From Desulfitibacter sp. BRH_c19 (GTDB lineage Bacteria; Bacillota; DSM-16504; Desulfitibacterales; Desulfitibacteraceae): a stretch of DNA of 64,000 bases. The notes below the pieces were generated by a model. The model did not search any database, was not told where the DNA came from, and saw nothing but the letters and a program-made list of their open reading frames with translations. The DNA is taken from contig LOER01000046.1 in NCBI GenBank assembly GCA_001515945.1, positions 186,001 to 250,000 on the forward strand, written 5' to 3'. Positions 34,790-43,820 of the stretch are shown here, in pieces. The position numbers and the translations under genes are program-made. Every line of letters starts with the position of its first letter. The stretch's first letter is position 1.

Positions 34790-36112
34790 ATGGGTAATGT
34801 TATATGGAATAATAAAGAAATTCTGGAGTTTGAAAGTAATTACAAAGAATTCTTGATAGCTTCATGCAACTCAAAAAATATCAACTATATTTTAGATACT
34901 GACAATGTAGTTATATTCCCTGCATTATATGATAAAACCATAATACTTAAAATGCTGAGTGAACATGAGGAATTAAAGGAAACTATTAAAACTATAGAAA
35001 ATTCACTTACAAGTGAAGGAGCTACAGTTTTAATTGATGGTGGAGAAACTGATAAACAATCTCTGGGGTACCTGGATGCACAAATTTTATTATCTTTTTC
35101 CTTTTCGAAAAATAATCCCAATCTAACTATTTATTTGCCTTTTAGTGACCAGGAAATTAGCCTATCTCTCATAAAAAAACTCCTAAGACATTTAAATCTT
35201 TTAGACAGAAATATAACCTACAAGGTAGCAAGCTTTTGGGGCAAAATTACTGCAACTAAATATTGGAACTATTTATATGGTAATCCAACCCCAACAATGG
35301 TTTTTGAACTAGGAATTCCTAGTCTACCTGATAAATTTCTAAGTAACTTTGGAGACAGTCTGTTAAAAAGCCTTGTCGAAGAGTTTAGTTATAAACCTAA
35401 CAACGAAGAAATAGAGAGTGTTGTTAAATACTTTAATGATGTAACTCAAAGGTTATCTGCTGACACATCTTTATCTAAAGAACAGCATCAGTTAAATGAA
35501 CTTCTAGCTAAACTAGAACTACAAGAAGCTGAATTAGATGCATTAAAAAGATCTTATATAGAAACAGAAGAAATAATAAAAGAAATAAATACAGAAAAAA
35601 ATCAAGAAAAAGTTGAACTTAATGAGAAAATGCTAATTGTAGACAATCAAACACAGGAAGAACAAAAACCTAACAAAAAAAATAATCTTGGAACTAATAA
35701 AAACAGAAAAACTCGCAAAAAGAAGGAGACAAAAGCCAAAAAGCTATACATGCCTATAAGTAAAAAAGAGCAGTCAAATCTTTACAAGTATAATCATTTG
35801 CCTTATCCGGTGAGGATCCCTGAAGGGGGTCCAGTATATGAATTTATGAGACCTAATCGTGAGACTAAAAGCATAGATTTACCTACTTCCTTAACACCAA
35901 AAAACATGTGGGGGTCTCAAAAAATTTCTAGTAAAAATTATAATTATCAGGTGCCTATCAGCACCTTCCGTTTACCGGGAAATAATACAAACGTGGGTAA
36001 TACACATTCTAAGGATATGGAGCAGAAGAAAGAAATTGAAGATATTAGCTCTCAAGAAATAATAGAAAGCATGAAGGATATCAATACTGCCCAAGAAACT
36101 AATGAAAAATAG
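34790..36112 (+). CDS. Unrecognised coiled-coil protein
   Basis: 440 residues. The N-terminal 210 or so residues form an alpha/beta part (TVLIDGGETDKQSLGYLDAQILLSFSFS ... TMVFELGIPSLPDKFLSNFGDSLLKSLVEEF) that faintly recalls an N-acetylmuramoyl-L-alanine amidase (Amidase_3) layout but lacks clear zinc ligands. Then a coiled coil (about 230-270, LNELLAKLELQEAELDALKRS), a Lys-rich basic stretch (KKNNLGTNKNRKTRKKKETKAKK) and a low-complexity tail with YNHLPYPVRIPEGGPVYEFMRP. Strong terminator follows. It lies between spore genes, so coat or cortex role is possible. Confidence 0.55.
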   Translation: MGNVIWNNKEILEFESNYKEFLIASCNSKNINYILDTDNVVIFPALYDKTIILKMLSEHEELKETIKTIENSLTSEGATVLIDGGETDKQSLGYLDAQILLSFSFSKNNPNLTIYLPFSDQEISLSLIKKLLRHLNLLDRNITYKVASFWGKITATKYWNYLYGNPTPTMVFELGIPSLPDKFLSNFGDSLLKSLVEEFSYKPNNEEIESVVKYFNDVTQRLSADTSLSKEQHQLNELLAKLELQEAELDALKRSYIETEEIIKEINTEKNQEKVELNEKMLIVDNQTQEEQKPNKKNNLGTNKNRKTRKKKETKAKKLYMPISKKEQSNLYKYNHLPYPVRIPEGGPVYEFMRPNRETKSIDLPTSLTPKNMWGSQKISSKNYNYQVPISTFRLPGNNTNVGNTHSKDMEQKKEIEDISSQEIIESMKDINTAQETNEK

Positions 36113-36116
36113 AAGC

Positions 36117-36155
36117 CTATAGGATACTCCTTTTGTGAGTGTCCTATAGTTTTTA
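36117..36155 (+). terminator. Strong terminator after the coiled-coil gene
   Basis: CTATAGGATACTC and GAGTGTCCTATAG arms (one mismatch) with a 7-base loop and TTTTT tail, 5 bp after the stop. Confidence 0.9.
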
Positions 36156-36361
36156 ACGGACTGCAGTAAATGTAAATTATAACGTTAAGGTACACATGGA
36201 TTAGAATTATCATAGTATATCTTGAAATACACTTCTTAAATCATGACAGCTTCATTGCACAAAGAGGATAATTTGAACTCAAAAGAAACAAGAAAACCTA
36301 AGGAGGGTTTGAAATAAACAACTTTTATAAAATCCAGAACCCGAAGCAAGGACTTTTTACC

Positions 36362-37687
36362 TTGGAAGTTTTCGTCCAAGGATCACACAAAAAACAGCTT
36401 TTCTTAAACAATTCTCAGTTAGAGATGTTCAATCTCACCCCAGGTCAAGAACTAATCTTACAACTTGGAGTTATAGACTCCTTAGTAGAAGTAGCAATAC
36501 AAAATAGTCAGCGTTCAACTGATACTCTTTATATGACAGAAACGCTACTTGCTGACTTTTATTATTACCAAGGTGAACCTTTAAAGCTGATTTATAGTTC
36601 AAATAGCAAACTGATTTTAGGCCCTAGTTTAGGTTTGACTTTAACGCCTCATTCATGGAGTAATATTGACAAAAGTACTGCGATAAAAAAAAGAGCTCTT
36701 CTGGCCTTAGAAAAAGGTGTTCTCTTTTATTGCTTTCGCCTTAAGAACGTGGACTGGAAAAACAATTTAGTGGAAGCATACTGTTTAAATCCTAATAACT
36801 ATAACTGGGTTAAGAAAAATGTTCCTGTTCCTCATGTTATCTATGACAGGGGTTCACATCCCGGGCCAAAAACAGTAGAAAGTTACAATAACCAAGGAAA
36901 GGTTAATAACATTCAATGGATTAATACTACACGTACCTTTGGTAAGTGGGAAACTTTTCAAGCCTTTAGGTCTTTTAAAGACACTAGTAAATCCCACCCC
37001 GAAACAGCCTTCTTTACTTTACCAAACTTGAAAGAATTCTTGAAAAAATATATGTACACTTTTATTAAGGATACTTATGGCAGGGGTGGTAAAAAAGTTT
37101 TTAGGATAGAAAAAGTAAAAAAATATTATCTATGTAAGGCAGGAGGAAATCAAATTAGAAGCTGGAAATTTGCCAATATAGAGACTCTTTATTCTTTTTT
37201 GTGTAATACTCTTGGAAAGAATCTTATTATTCAGCAGGGAATTTTTTTGGCTGAGATAGATGGAGGTCCCTTTGATATGCGTGTTTTAGTTCAAAAAGAC
37301 ATCAATAGCGAATGGATTATCTCCGCCGTGAACTTCCGGATTGCTAAACCAGGAGCTATCGTGACTAACTTCGCTGCTGGCGCTAGAGACGTCTTTCTTA
37401 CACCTGGGGAGGATTTACTTCATCCTGGCCTTTCTTGGGAAGTACTATCAAATCTTTCATCAAAGGCAGTTTACGCCTTGGAAAATTCCTTTGGAAGCTT
37501 AGGAGAAATAGGCTTGGATATAGGGTTAGATAAAGAAGGAAAACTATGGATTATTGAGGCTAACAGCCGGCCTAGTAGCATCGCATACAGAACAGCCACC
37601 AAAGAAAAAAGTAATCAAATATTCGGCTTGCCAATAGACTACGCTACATCCCTAGTGAAACACCTGTATAATAATTCACACAATTAA
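36362..37687 (+). CDS. YheC/YheD-type ATP-grasp spore protein (long form)
   Basis: At least 441 residues. N-terminal beta domain (about 1-110: FVQGSHKKQLFLNN ... SKLILGPSLGLTL), then an ATP-grasp domain with VPVPHVIYDRG, KDTYGRGGKKVFRI, and IGLDIGLDKEGKLWIIEANSRP for Mg/ATP binding. Matches YheC/YheD of the Bacillus endospore coat. The frame stays open upstream to an ATA at 36314 six bases after GGAGGG (INNFYKIQNPKQGLFTL), but the first ordinary start is the TTG at 36362, with AAGGA nine bases before. Forms an operon with the next YheC/D gene (17-bp gap). Confidence 0.85.
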   Translation: MEVFVQGSHKKQLFLNNSQLEMFNLTPGQELILQLGVIDSLVEVAIQNSQRSTDTLYMTETLLADFYYYQGEPLKLIYSSNSKLILGPSLGLTLTPHSWSNIDKSTAIKKRALLALEKGVLFYCFRLKNVDWKNNLVEAYCLNPNNYNWVKKNVPVPHVIYDRGSHPGPKTVESYNNQGKVNNIQWINTTRTFGKWETFQAFRSFKDTSKSHPETAFFTLPNLKEFLKKYMYTFIKDTYGRGGKKVFRIEKVKKYYLCKAGGNQIRSWKFANIETLYSFLCNTLGKNLIIQQGIFLAEIDGGPFDMRVLVQKDINSEWIISAVNFRIAKPGAIVTNFAAGARDVFLTPGEDLLHPGLSWEVLSNLSSKAVYALENSFGSLGEIGLDIGLDKEGKLWIIEANSRPSSIAYRTATKEKSNQIFGLPIDYATSLVKHLYNNSHN

Positions 37688-37704
37688 TTAGGAGGATAAC
37701 AAAA

Positions 37705-38802
37705 ATGTTAAGAAATAAACCTGTCGTAGGAGTAGTTGTTAACAAAACTTCTATAAATAAGCTTTTAAAGCAAGAACAAGTATCACAAATTAAAGATTTA
37801 ATAAAAGCTAACAAACATGCAAATACAACTTTATTTTTTTTTACCATTAAGAATGTTGATATTGTAAAGAAACGGATAATAGGCACTTATTATAATGATA
37901 AAAAAGGTCTCTGGGAGAAAAAACAGTTTCCTTACCCAGATTTCATTTACAGAAAAAGCAGTAATTTAAGAACTCAAAAAAAATTAGCAGCTACCTTTGA
38001 GAAACAGCTCCGAAAAGAAAATATTCAATCATTGAACTACATATATGGATTTAATAAATGGAAGGTTTATAACAGTTTATCTAAAGATAAGGATTTTCTT
38101 CAGTATTTACCATTAACACTTATGTATAAGAGACCAAATGACTTAAAGAAACTTTTTGCAATAAGCAATAAAGTTTATCTAAAAGCTTGTCGAGGTGGAA
38201 AAGGCAGGCAAGTTGTTTGTGTAAGCAAATTGCCTAATGGAAAATATGAATTCAGTTGTTTTATTGAAAAATTGTATGTCGAAAAAATAGATGATTTCAA
38301 TAAGCTTATTAAAAAAATTCTAGGATTTTTTGGCTCAAAAAAATTTGTGGTTCAACAAGCAATTGATCTTATAACAATCGGCAAAAGTATTGTGGATCTC
38401 CGTGCAGAAGTACAAAGAAATGGTAGTGGAGAAATAACAGTAACAGCCATTCCTGTTCGTGTTGGTCGTTACAATTCACCCATCACCACACATGCTAAGA
38501 GCTATACCTTTGATTACTTTTTTGAAGAAATTATGAAATACTCTCAAGAGGAAATTGAAAGTCTAAAAACTAAGGTAAATAACTTCCTAATTACTGCCTA
38601 CAGGTCCATAGAAAGAATTTATGGGCCAAGTGGTGATATAGGAATAGACATTGGTCTGGATAAAGAAGGTCGCTTATGGTTTATTGAATGCAACGCTCGC
38701 TCTTTAAAAGTGTCACTTAATAACGCATATGACAAAGAGACAATCAATCAATCATATTTAAACATACTAGAATATGCTAAGTATTTGTATTCCTTACGCT
38801 AA
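37705..38802 (+). CDS. YheC/YheD-type ATP-grasp protein
   Basis: 365 residues, ATG with AGGAGG. Lacks the N-terminal beta domain of its neighbour. VGVVVNKTSINKLL start, then ATP-grasp with KVYLKACRGGKGRQVVCV (P-loop-like lysine region), VQQAIDLITIGKSIVDLRAEVQRN and IGIDIGLDKEGRLWFIECNAR (metal ligands E/N). About half identical by eye to the product at 43946-45058. Convergent with the hemerythrin gene, overlapping it by 9 bp. The family is associated with spore coats; substrate ligated is unknown. Confidence 0.88.
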   Translation: MLRNKPVVGVVVNKTSINKLLKQEQVSQIKDLIKANKHANTTLFFFTIKNVDIVKKRIIGTYYNDKKGLWEKKQFPYPDFIYRKSSNLRTQKKLAATFEKQLRKENIQSLNYIYGFNKWKVYNSLSKDKDFLQYLPLTLMYKRPNDLKKLFAISNKVYLKACRGGKGRQVVCVSKLPNGKYEFSCFIEKLYVEKIDDFNKLIKKILGFFGSKKFVVQQAIDLITIGKSIVDLRAEVQRNGSGEITVTAIPVRVGRYNSPITTHAKSYTFDYFFEEIMKYSQEEIESLKTKVNNFLITAYRSIERIYGPSGDIGIDIGLDKEGRLWFIECNARSLKVSLNNAYDKETINQSYLNILEYAKYLYSLR

Positions 38803-39348
38803 GCCTTTTTCCAGTTCTTCTAGTAAATCTATGTAATTTTTCTGTATTTTCTTTGAAGTAGCACTATTTTCCACTTCTCGAGAATATTCTTCTACATACT
38901 CTCTCCCAGCTTGAGAGAGATTTTTTTCTGCAAATACATAGATAACATTATCCTCTTTATCAATATGCCGGTTTAACAAATCTGTGTAGGCTATGGCGTT
39001 TCCGATAATATCTAGTCTGGCATCCATGTTTCCATTTTCCACTTCACCTACAGCCCTCTCAAGATTTTGAATAAATAACCTACCACTATCATGTTCAATG
39101 AACATACCTGTAATTGAGCTTTTAGCAGCATTATTATCTACTTCCTGATTTACTCTTTTAAAAAGAATATCTTCCTCTTTACTGTGATGATGCTTGTCAG
39201 CATAGTTTCTAACAAAATCAATAGCTTTATAGAAATCAGCATAGTTTATCTGTTTATGATTTAATATTTTTAAGCAATACTTCCTAATTACGGTAAGCAT
39301 TCTTTTAATGTAGGTATGTTCATGTACCATTAGGTCTATAGACTTCAT
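38794..39348 (-). CDS. Hemerythrin-like protein
   Basis: 184 residues. HHE-type metal motifs: VHEHTYIKRM, DKHHHSKEEDILF, EHDSGRLFI and LNRHIDKEDNVIYVFAE supply five or six His and acidic ligands for a di-iron site. Such proteins bind O2/NO or store iron and appear often in anaerobes for oxygen or NO defence. Its ATG lies a base after the stop of the 42-residue gene. The preceding DUF1858 gene is on the same strand, so redox/iron-sulfur repair functions cluster here. Confidence 0.88.
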   Translation of the reverse strand: MKSIDLMVHEHTYIKRMLTVIRKYCLKILNHKQINYADFYKAIDFVRNYADKHHHSKEEDILFKRVNQEVDNNAAKSSITGMFIEHDSGRLFIQNLERAVGEVENGNMDARLDIIGNAIAYTDLLNRHIDKEDNVIYVFAEKNLSQAGREYVEEYSREVENSATSKKIQKNYIDLLEELEKGLA

Positions 39349-39349
39349 C

Positions 39350-39478
39350 TTAACTATCCTCCAATCTAACTATTCTATTTGTTTTTTTCCCTGAGGAATA
39401 TTCTGCAGTATATTCATACCTTTGAGGCAAGGACTTTACAAAGGACTTGATCCATTCATCTCTCAAAAACGCACTCAA
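39350..39478 (-). CDS. Small basic protein upstream of hemerythrin
   Basis: 42 residues: MSAFLRDEWIKSFVKSLPQ...KKTNRIVRLEDS. Starts with TTG at 39478, GGAGG six bases upstream, and the stop is one base before the hemerythrin ATG, with the hemerythrin ribosome site (GGAGG) inside its last codons. The tight overlap supports a real coupled gene. No family recognised. Confidence 0.55.
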   Translation of the reverse strand: MSAFLRDEWIKSFVKSLPQRYEYTAEYSSGKKTNRIVRLEDS

Positions 39479-39491
39479 GGTTATGCCTCCC

Positions 39492-39677
39492 TTAATCCTT
39501 ATTAAGACTCTTCAAAATCTTCTCAACCTCTAAACCATGTACTTTGGCTGCATCCTCTATACTCTCCATCTGGGAAGAAGGACAACCTAGGCAACCCATT
39601 CCAAACTCAGCAAGAATTTTAGTAGCTTCTGGTTTTTTCCTCAATACATCTCCAATTAACATATCCTTTGTAATCAC
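39492..39677 (-). CDS. DUF1858 small Cys-motif protein
   Basis: 61 residues from a GTG at 39677 (AAGGGG upstream; a longer ATG frame from 39716). MLIGDVLRKKPEATKILAEFGMGCLGCPSSQMESIEDAAKVHGLEVEKIL matches DUF1858, with CLGC. The family is found fused to or near hybrid cluster and hemerythrin (ScdA/RIC) proteins, which fits the next genes. Likely part of an iron-sulfur repair or NO stress unit. Confidence 0.88.
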   Translation of the reverse strand: MITKDMLIGDVLRKKPEATKILAEFGMGCLGCPSSQMESIEDAAKVHGLEVEKILKSLNKD

Positions 39678-39856
39678 TAATATAATCCCCTTTCTATCTG
39701 AGTTTTTAGTAATCAAATCATAACTCCATTCCTATTATTCAACCATTTGACACTACATATCCATTTTGTTTTATACAATATTTGTCTTATGTTCAATTAT
39801 TTCCAGAGTTTTAAGATACCCAATACTAATAGAAATTCCTCTAGATTCCATCTTAT

Positions 39857-39904
39857 GAAAAAAAGAGTTCACAAGTCTCATTTACTGGGACTTATGAACT
39901 CTTC
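39857..39904 (-). terminator. Terminator of the cbi operon
   Basis: AAGAGTTCATAAGTC and GACTTGTGAACTC arms give a long stem, then seven Ts on the minus strand, directly after the cbiO stop. Confidence 0.9.
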
Positions 39905-40660
39905 TCATTTCCTTGTGCTGCATATTGGACAATTCTGCATGCTTAATGGCTTTTCAAGTCCACACTCTTCTAACATTTCCTGATCATTAAACAAGTCAAG
40001 TGTGGAGCCATCTTTAATTATCCTGCCATCCTTGATAACAATTGTTCTCTCACATAAATCCAGAACCAAATCTAAATCATGGGTGGCAATAATTTTAGTA
40101 TGTGAAAAGCCAGAAAGAAGATCTATTAATCGGCGTCTTGATTTTGGGTCTAGTGACGAAGTGGGCTCATCCATAACCAAGATGTTGGGCTCCATAGCCA
40201 GTACTGATGCAATTGCTACTGCTCGCTTTTCGCCTCCTGATAGCTTATACGGAGGTCTATTAATTAAGTGCAGGGCACCTACTGTTTCAAGCGATGCCTT
40301 TACCCTTTTATCAACCTCATCCTCAGGCAGTTTATAATTTCTGGGTCCAAAGGCAACATCATCATAAACAGTAGTCATAAATAGTTGATCATCTGCATCT
40401 TGAAAAACCATTCCTACACTTTGGCGTATCATTGGTAATGTCTTTTTAACCACGGGAATTTCCCCTACACGTACTTCTCCCTCAAGTGGCAACAGGACAC
40501 CCACCAAATGCATCAATAAAGTAGACTTGCCTGCGCCATTTGCTCCAACAATACCTACAGATTCCCCATGGATAATTTGAAAATTAATACCATTTAGAGC
40601 TACTCTTCCATCGGGATACTTATATTTTAAATTATTAACTTCAATGATATGATGGCTCAT
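39905..40660 (-). CDS. cbiO: Cobalt/nickel ECF transporter ATPase
   Basis: 251 residues. Walker A GANGAGKSTLLMHL, Q-loop VFQDADDQLFM, signature LSGGEKRAVAIA, Walker B ILVMDEPTSSLDP and H-loop ATHDLDLV are all intact. CbiO/NikO-type energy-coupling ATPase. Its ATG overlaps the CbiQ stop by four bases (ATGA). Acts with CbiM and CbiQ for Co2+ or Ni2+ import, here possibly for the corrinoid needs of dehalogenase and other B12 enzymes. Confidence 0.95.
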   Translation of the reverse strand: MSHHIIEVNNLKYKYPDGRVALNGINFQIIHGESVGIVGANGAGKSTLLMHLVGVLLPLEGEVRVGEIPVVKKTLPMIRQSVGMVFQDADDQLFMTTVYDDVAFGPRNYKLPEDEVDKRVKASLETVGALHLINRPPYKLSGGEKRAVAIASVLAMEPNILVMDEPTSSLDPKSRRRLIDLLSGFSHTKIIATHDLDLVLDLCERTIVIKDGRIIKDGSTLDLFNDQEMLEECGLEKPLSMQNCPICSTRK

Positions 40661-41469
40661 TTTCCTACTCCTGTCATTAATGTACCTATTAGATTTGAAA
40701 TATCAAAATATCTTACTACTATAAAAAATACTGACCAGCTTATAAAATATCCAATATCTTTTATATAAAACCTCTGTTCACTACCAGTATTAAACTCCCC
40801 TACAAACCCTCTGCAGCACATGGATTGATAAACTCGCTGTGCCCTTGTTATAGTCCTTAAAAGCAATTGACCTGTTAAAGGCCCCCAACTACTAAAGCGG
40901 ATACCCTTATCATATGGTGAACGAAGTGAATAACCTCTAAGAATTCTGGCCAGCTCCTCTATCAAAACTGATATGTATCTATATGTTAAGAGAAGCTGCA
41001 TAACAAATATTTGCGGTACCCTCATTAATCTTAATGAGAATGCTATTTTTGTCATTCCCGTTGTTGCTATCAAAATAAAAGCGGCAAGTATTGTCATGAT
41101 ACCTTTAAGCAAAAGCGATACAAAGGAAACCCAGCCAGCAGAAATAGTAATATCTGAAAAGATGACTATGGTATTTGTATCAAAGAATGGATTAAAAGCC
41201 CCAATACAAATTATGAAGGGCATTACGATTATCATTCTCTTAAGTATAGGAATAGCAGGAATCTCAGCTAATGCCATTATAGTTATGGGGTAAAAAATGA
41301 GAGGTATCAAGCCGCTAAGCTCATATTTACCAAAAGATACAGCAGTTATCAAGAACACAAAGGTTGTAAATACCTTCATGAGTGGATGAATTTTATGAAT
41401 AACTGTATCTTTTTCTGCTATTTCATCAAGAATTCTAATGTTATAAAATGAATCAATTATTTTAGACAT
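40657..41469 (-). CDS. cbiQ: Cobalt/nickel ECF transporter membrane subunit
   Basis: 270 residues with about five membrane helices. Conserved coupling helix RLMRVPQIFVMQLLLTYRYISVLIEELARILRGYSLRS contains the AxxxR/GxxxR type segments of CbiQ/EcfT that contact the ATPase. Overlaps CbiO by 4 bp and follows cbiM by 7 bp, so all three are co-translated. Confidence 0.95.
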   Translation of the reverse strand: MSKIIDSFYNIRILDEIAEKDTVIHKIHPLMKVFTTFVFLITAVSFGKYELSGLIPLIFYPITIMALAEIPAIPILKRMIIVMPFIICIGAFNPFFDTNTIVIFSDITISAGWVSFVSLLLKGIMTILAAFILIATTGMTKIAFSLRLMRVPQIFVMQLLLTYRYISVLIEELARILRGYSLRSPYDKGIRFSSWGPLTGQLLLRTITRAQRVYQSMCCRGFVGEFNTGSEQRFYIKDIGYFISWSVFFIVVRYFDISNLIGTLMTGVGK

Positions 41470-41476
41470 AAATCCA

Positions 41477-42514
41477 TCAAATCCTTTGTCTACGCCTCTT
41501 AACTGTGTGTAAACAATATCCCAACAATCCAGCTGCCAAAAGAGTTATTAATCCTCCTACCAATCCTGCTATACTAGTTCCTGCATCAACAATAGAAGCT
41601 GATACTTCACTTTCTTCTTGAGAATTATCTACGCTAGATTTAAAAGAATAATCCGGAAGAAAGGCAACTTTTTCCTGAATTGATTCCAATGTTTTATGGA
41701 TGCCGTTTTGTGCCTCCAACTCTTCAGTTCCCGAGACTTTATAAATAGCCCATTCTAGCCCATCTGGATGCTCTGATGCAAACCATGAGAATACAGCTCC
41801 AATTAATACTGCGGCAATGGCAATGGCTGCTATTGTTTTTTTAATAGAAAACACACTTGATTTGCCATTTCCAGCAGTCCTTTCAATTAGCTCAGGATGG
41901 GACTTCCAAACAAAGGATACTACTGTTGCTGTTACTAAGCCTTCAATAATTCCGATCGCAAAATGAATAGGCTGCATTAGAAGAACAAAGCTAGTAAAAG
42001 GCAGCTCTGTTTTTCCAGAAAACAATGTCTGGAGTACAACGCTAAAAGCCCCAAGCTGGAGTGCAATTACTGCTGACAACATAATGGCCATGAACAGCCT
42101 TGAAGATGAATATCCTTTACTCATAATGGGTCTATAGATTAATAGATAGCCAACAAAGCATGTAAAGAACCCAAGATTAAAAGAATTAGCTCCTAAAGCA
42201 AGCAGCCCGCCATCAGCAAAGAATAATGCCTGTATACTTAAAATAGATATCATGGTCAGAAAACCTGCATAGGGTCCAAGTAGAATTGCTAATAACATAC
42301 CCCCACCTAAATGCCCACTTGAACCTGTTCCTGGAATTGCAAAGTTAATCATTTGGACTGCAAATATAAAAGCTCCCATTACTCCCATTAAAGGAATTTT
42401 TTGTTCATCAATATTATCTTTTAGCTTTTTAACTGAATATGCAGCAACACCTGCTGTTGCCGCCAGCATGGTCACACCAACCACAGGCGATATTAAAGCG
42501 TCAGCCATATGCAT
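41477..42514 (-). CDS. cbiM: CbiM/NikM substrate-binding subunit with C-terminal PDGL domain (CbiN/NikN-like fusion)
   Basis: 345 residues. N-terminus MHMADALISPVVG carries the His-3 and surrounding metal-binding start of CbiM/NikM. Six or seven membrane helices through about 215, GTGSSGHLGGGMLLAILLG metal region. After about residue 235 comes a second part with ASEHPDGLEWAIYKVSG and a C-terminal membrane helix, resembling the PDGxE region of CbiN/NikN fused to the main subunit. So the transporter is a fused CbiMN with CbiQ and CbiO. Co2+ or Ni2+ cannot be distinguished from sequence alone. Confidence 0.9.
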   Translation of the reverse strand: MHMADALISPVVGVTMLAATAGVAAYSVKKLKDNIDEQKIPLMGVMGAFIFAVQMINFAIPGTGSSGHLGGGMLLAILLGPYAGFLTMISILSIQALFFADGGLLALGANSFNLGFFTCFVGYLLIYRPIMSKGYSSSRLFMAIMLSAVIALQLGAFSVVLQTLFSGKTELPFTSFVLLMQPIHFAIGIIEGLVTATVVSFVWKSHPELIERTAGNGKSSVFSIKKTIAAIAIAAVLIGAVFSWFASEHPDGLEWAIYKVSGTEELEAQNGIHKTLESIQEKVAFLPDYSFKSSVDNSQEESEVSASIVDAGTSIAGLVGGLITLLAAGLLGYCLHTVKRRRQRI

Positions 42515-42544
42515 AGCGATTCCTCCTAAAATTAGTTAGAAAAA

Positions 42545-42600
42545 CAAAAAACCGTGAAAACTTAAGTAACTGCTTTTCGCAGTCTATTCAGTCTCCATGG
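42545..42600 (-). promoter_or_regulatory. Probable transcription attenuator in the cbiM leader
   Basis: On the minus strand CCATGGAGAC (42600-42591) can pair with GTTTTCACGG (42561-42552) with wobbles and one mismatch, enclosing a perfect ACTGC/GCAGT hairpin, and is followed by TTTTTTG. This is a terminator-like structure in the 5' leader, about 35 bp before the cbiM start. TATAAT on the minus strand just upstream could be its -10 box. It is too short for a cobalamin riboswitch; a small metal-sensing RNA is possible. Confidence 0.45.
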
Positions 42601-42727
42601 CTAAATTATAATTTTTAATTTTACAATCTATGTTATGACATGCTTTTTCGCCTTTACTAAACCTACATGGTTTAATTGCTTAATAAAATTATATAATAAT
42701 AGACTATCAATGTCTAGAGATAAATTA

Positions 42728-43777
42728 TTAAAAGCCTGGATACATATCCCACCAGTCCCTGGTGTCCTGAAATCTTGTGAGCAAGTCATCTGCTATCTTT
42801 GTAAGCAGCTCTGTTAATTCTAACCTCTCTATCCATTCACTTTGTATAGAGCTTACTCCTAAATAAGCCCCTAAAATATTACCCGTAATAGCTCCCGTAC
42901 TATCGCTGTCCCCATCATGATTTACCGCCGCAATTACTGCCTTCTTAAAATCATCATTATATTTAATAGCGCAGTATAAAGAAATAGCTAGCGCCTCTTC
43001 ACCTACCCATCCTTCCCCAAGCTTTTTAATGGCATCATGTGCCTCTAGATCTGTTTGTGACAGTTCAAGTGCTGTAATAGTGATTCTTGTGCACTCCTCG
43101 TGTCCATTATATTGCACAGCTTGCTGTAGGGCATCTTCTACTGCTTCAGTTATTTCCATACCATCAATTATGCCTGCAATTGAATGCGCTAGAATACCTG
43201 CAGAAATGTATCCACTTGGATGCCCATGGGTCAAAGCTGCACATTCACAAGCTATTTTAAAGGCTTCATCTTTTGTAAAAAATAACCCTATGGGAGCTGA
43301 CCTCATAACTCCACCACAACCCTTACTATTATTTAAGGGCTTTTCAATTTCTCCCATCACACCGCTATTTAATGCTGTCAAGCATGTGTTACCAGGTCCA
43401 CGTCTAGCATAAAGATCCCCAACGTTAAGTAGCCAGCTATCTAATAACAATTTGTTATCTTCCTTTATAGTTAATTGGCCTTGGGTATGTAACCACCTTA
43501 GGTAAGCATTATGGACTACTGTTGGAATATGGCATATACTCTTGCTATTCCCCCTTGTATAAGCTCTTAAAAGTCCTTCGGAAGTAAAGATAGTCATTTG
43601 AGTATCATCTGTTATGTCTGCTTTGCCATTTTCCCCTACTATTAAATCTGTTATTCCTTCATTACTAAAGTGTCTTGTAATTTCCTCAAATTTCATGAAT
43701 TCAACTGGCCTGCCAAGGGCATCACCTATCGCTCCACCTAATAAACACCCTCTAAAAAATTCTTTATTTCTTTTCAT
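42728..43777 (-). CDS. ADP-ribosylglycohydrolase family protein
   Basis: 349 residues from the ATG at 43777 (GGAAGG upstream; a longer frame lacks a site). GAIGDALGRPVEFMKF near the start, DDTQMTIFTSEGLLRAY, and GDSDSTGAITGNILGAYLG supply the di-Mg ligands of the DraG/ARH family. Removes ADP-ribose from proteins (or from arginine). Gene lies directly upstream of the cbiM leader but probably in its own unit. Target unknown. Confidence 0.92.
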   Translation of the reverse strand: MKRNKEFFRGCLLGGAIGDALGRPVEFMKFEEITRHFSNEGITDLIVGENGKADITDDTQMTIFTSEGLLRAYTRGNSKSICHIPTVVHNAYLRWLHTQGQLTIKEDNKLLLDSWLLNVGDLYARRGPGNTCLTALNSGVMGEIEKPLNNSKGCGGVMRSAPIGLFFTKDEAFKIACECAALTHGHPSGYISAGILAHSIAGIIDGMEITEAVEDALQQAVQYNGHEECTRITITALELSQTDLEAHDAIKKLGEGWVGEEALAISLYCAIKYNDDFKKAVIAAVNHDGDSDSTGAITGNILGAYLGVSSIQSEWIERLELTELLTKIADDLLTRFQDTRDWWDMYPGF

Positions 43778-43820
43778 ATTAATACCTTCCTTTCGTAAGA
43801 ATTCACCGCGGCGAAAGAGT

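Noticed and set aside
34576-34791. 71-residue minus-strand open frame
   Set aside because: Lies in family-A copy 5 and the terminator; no coding signs.
42515-42727. Cobalamin riboswitch before cbiM
   Set aside because: No B12-box (GCCACTG) or the usual 200-base fold; only a short terminator-like hairpin.
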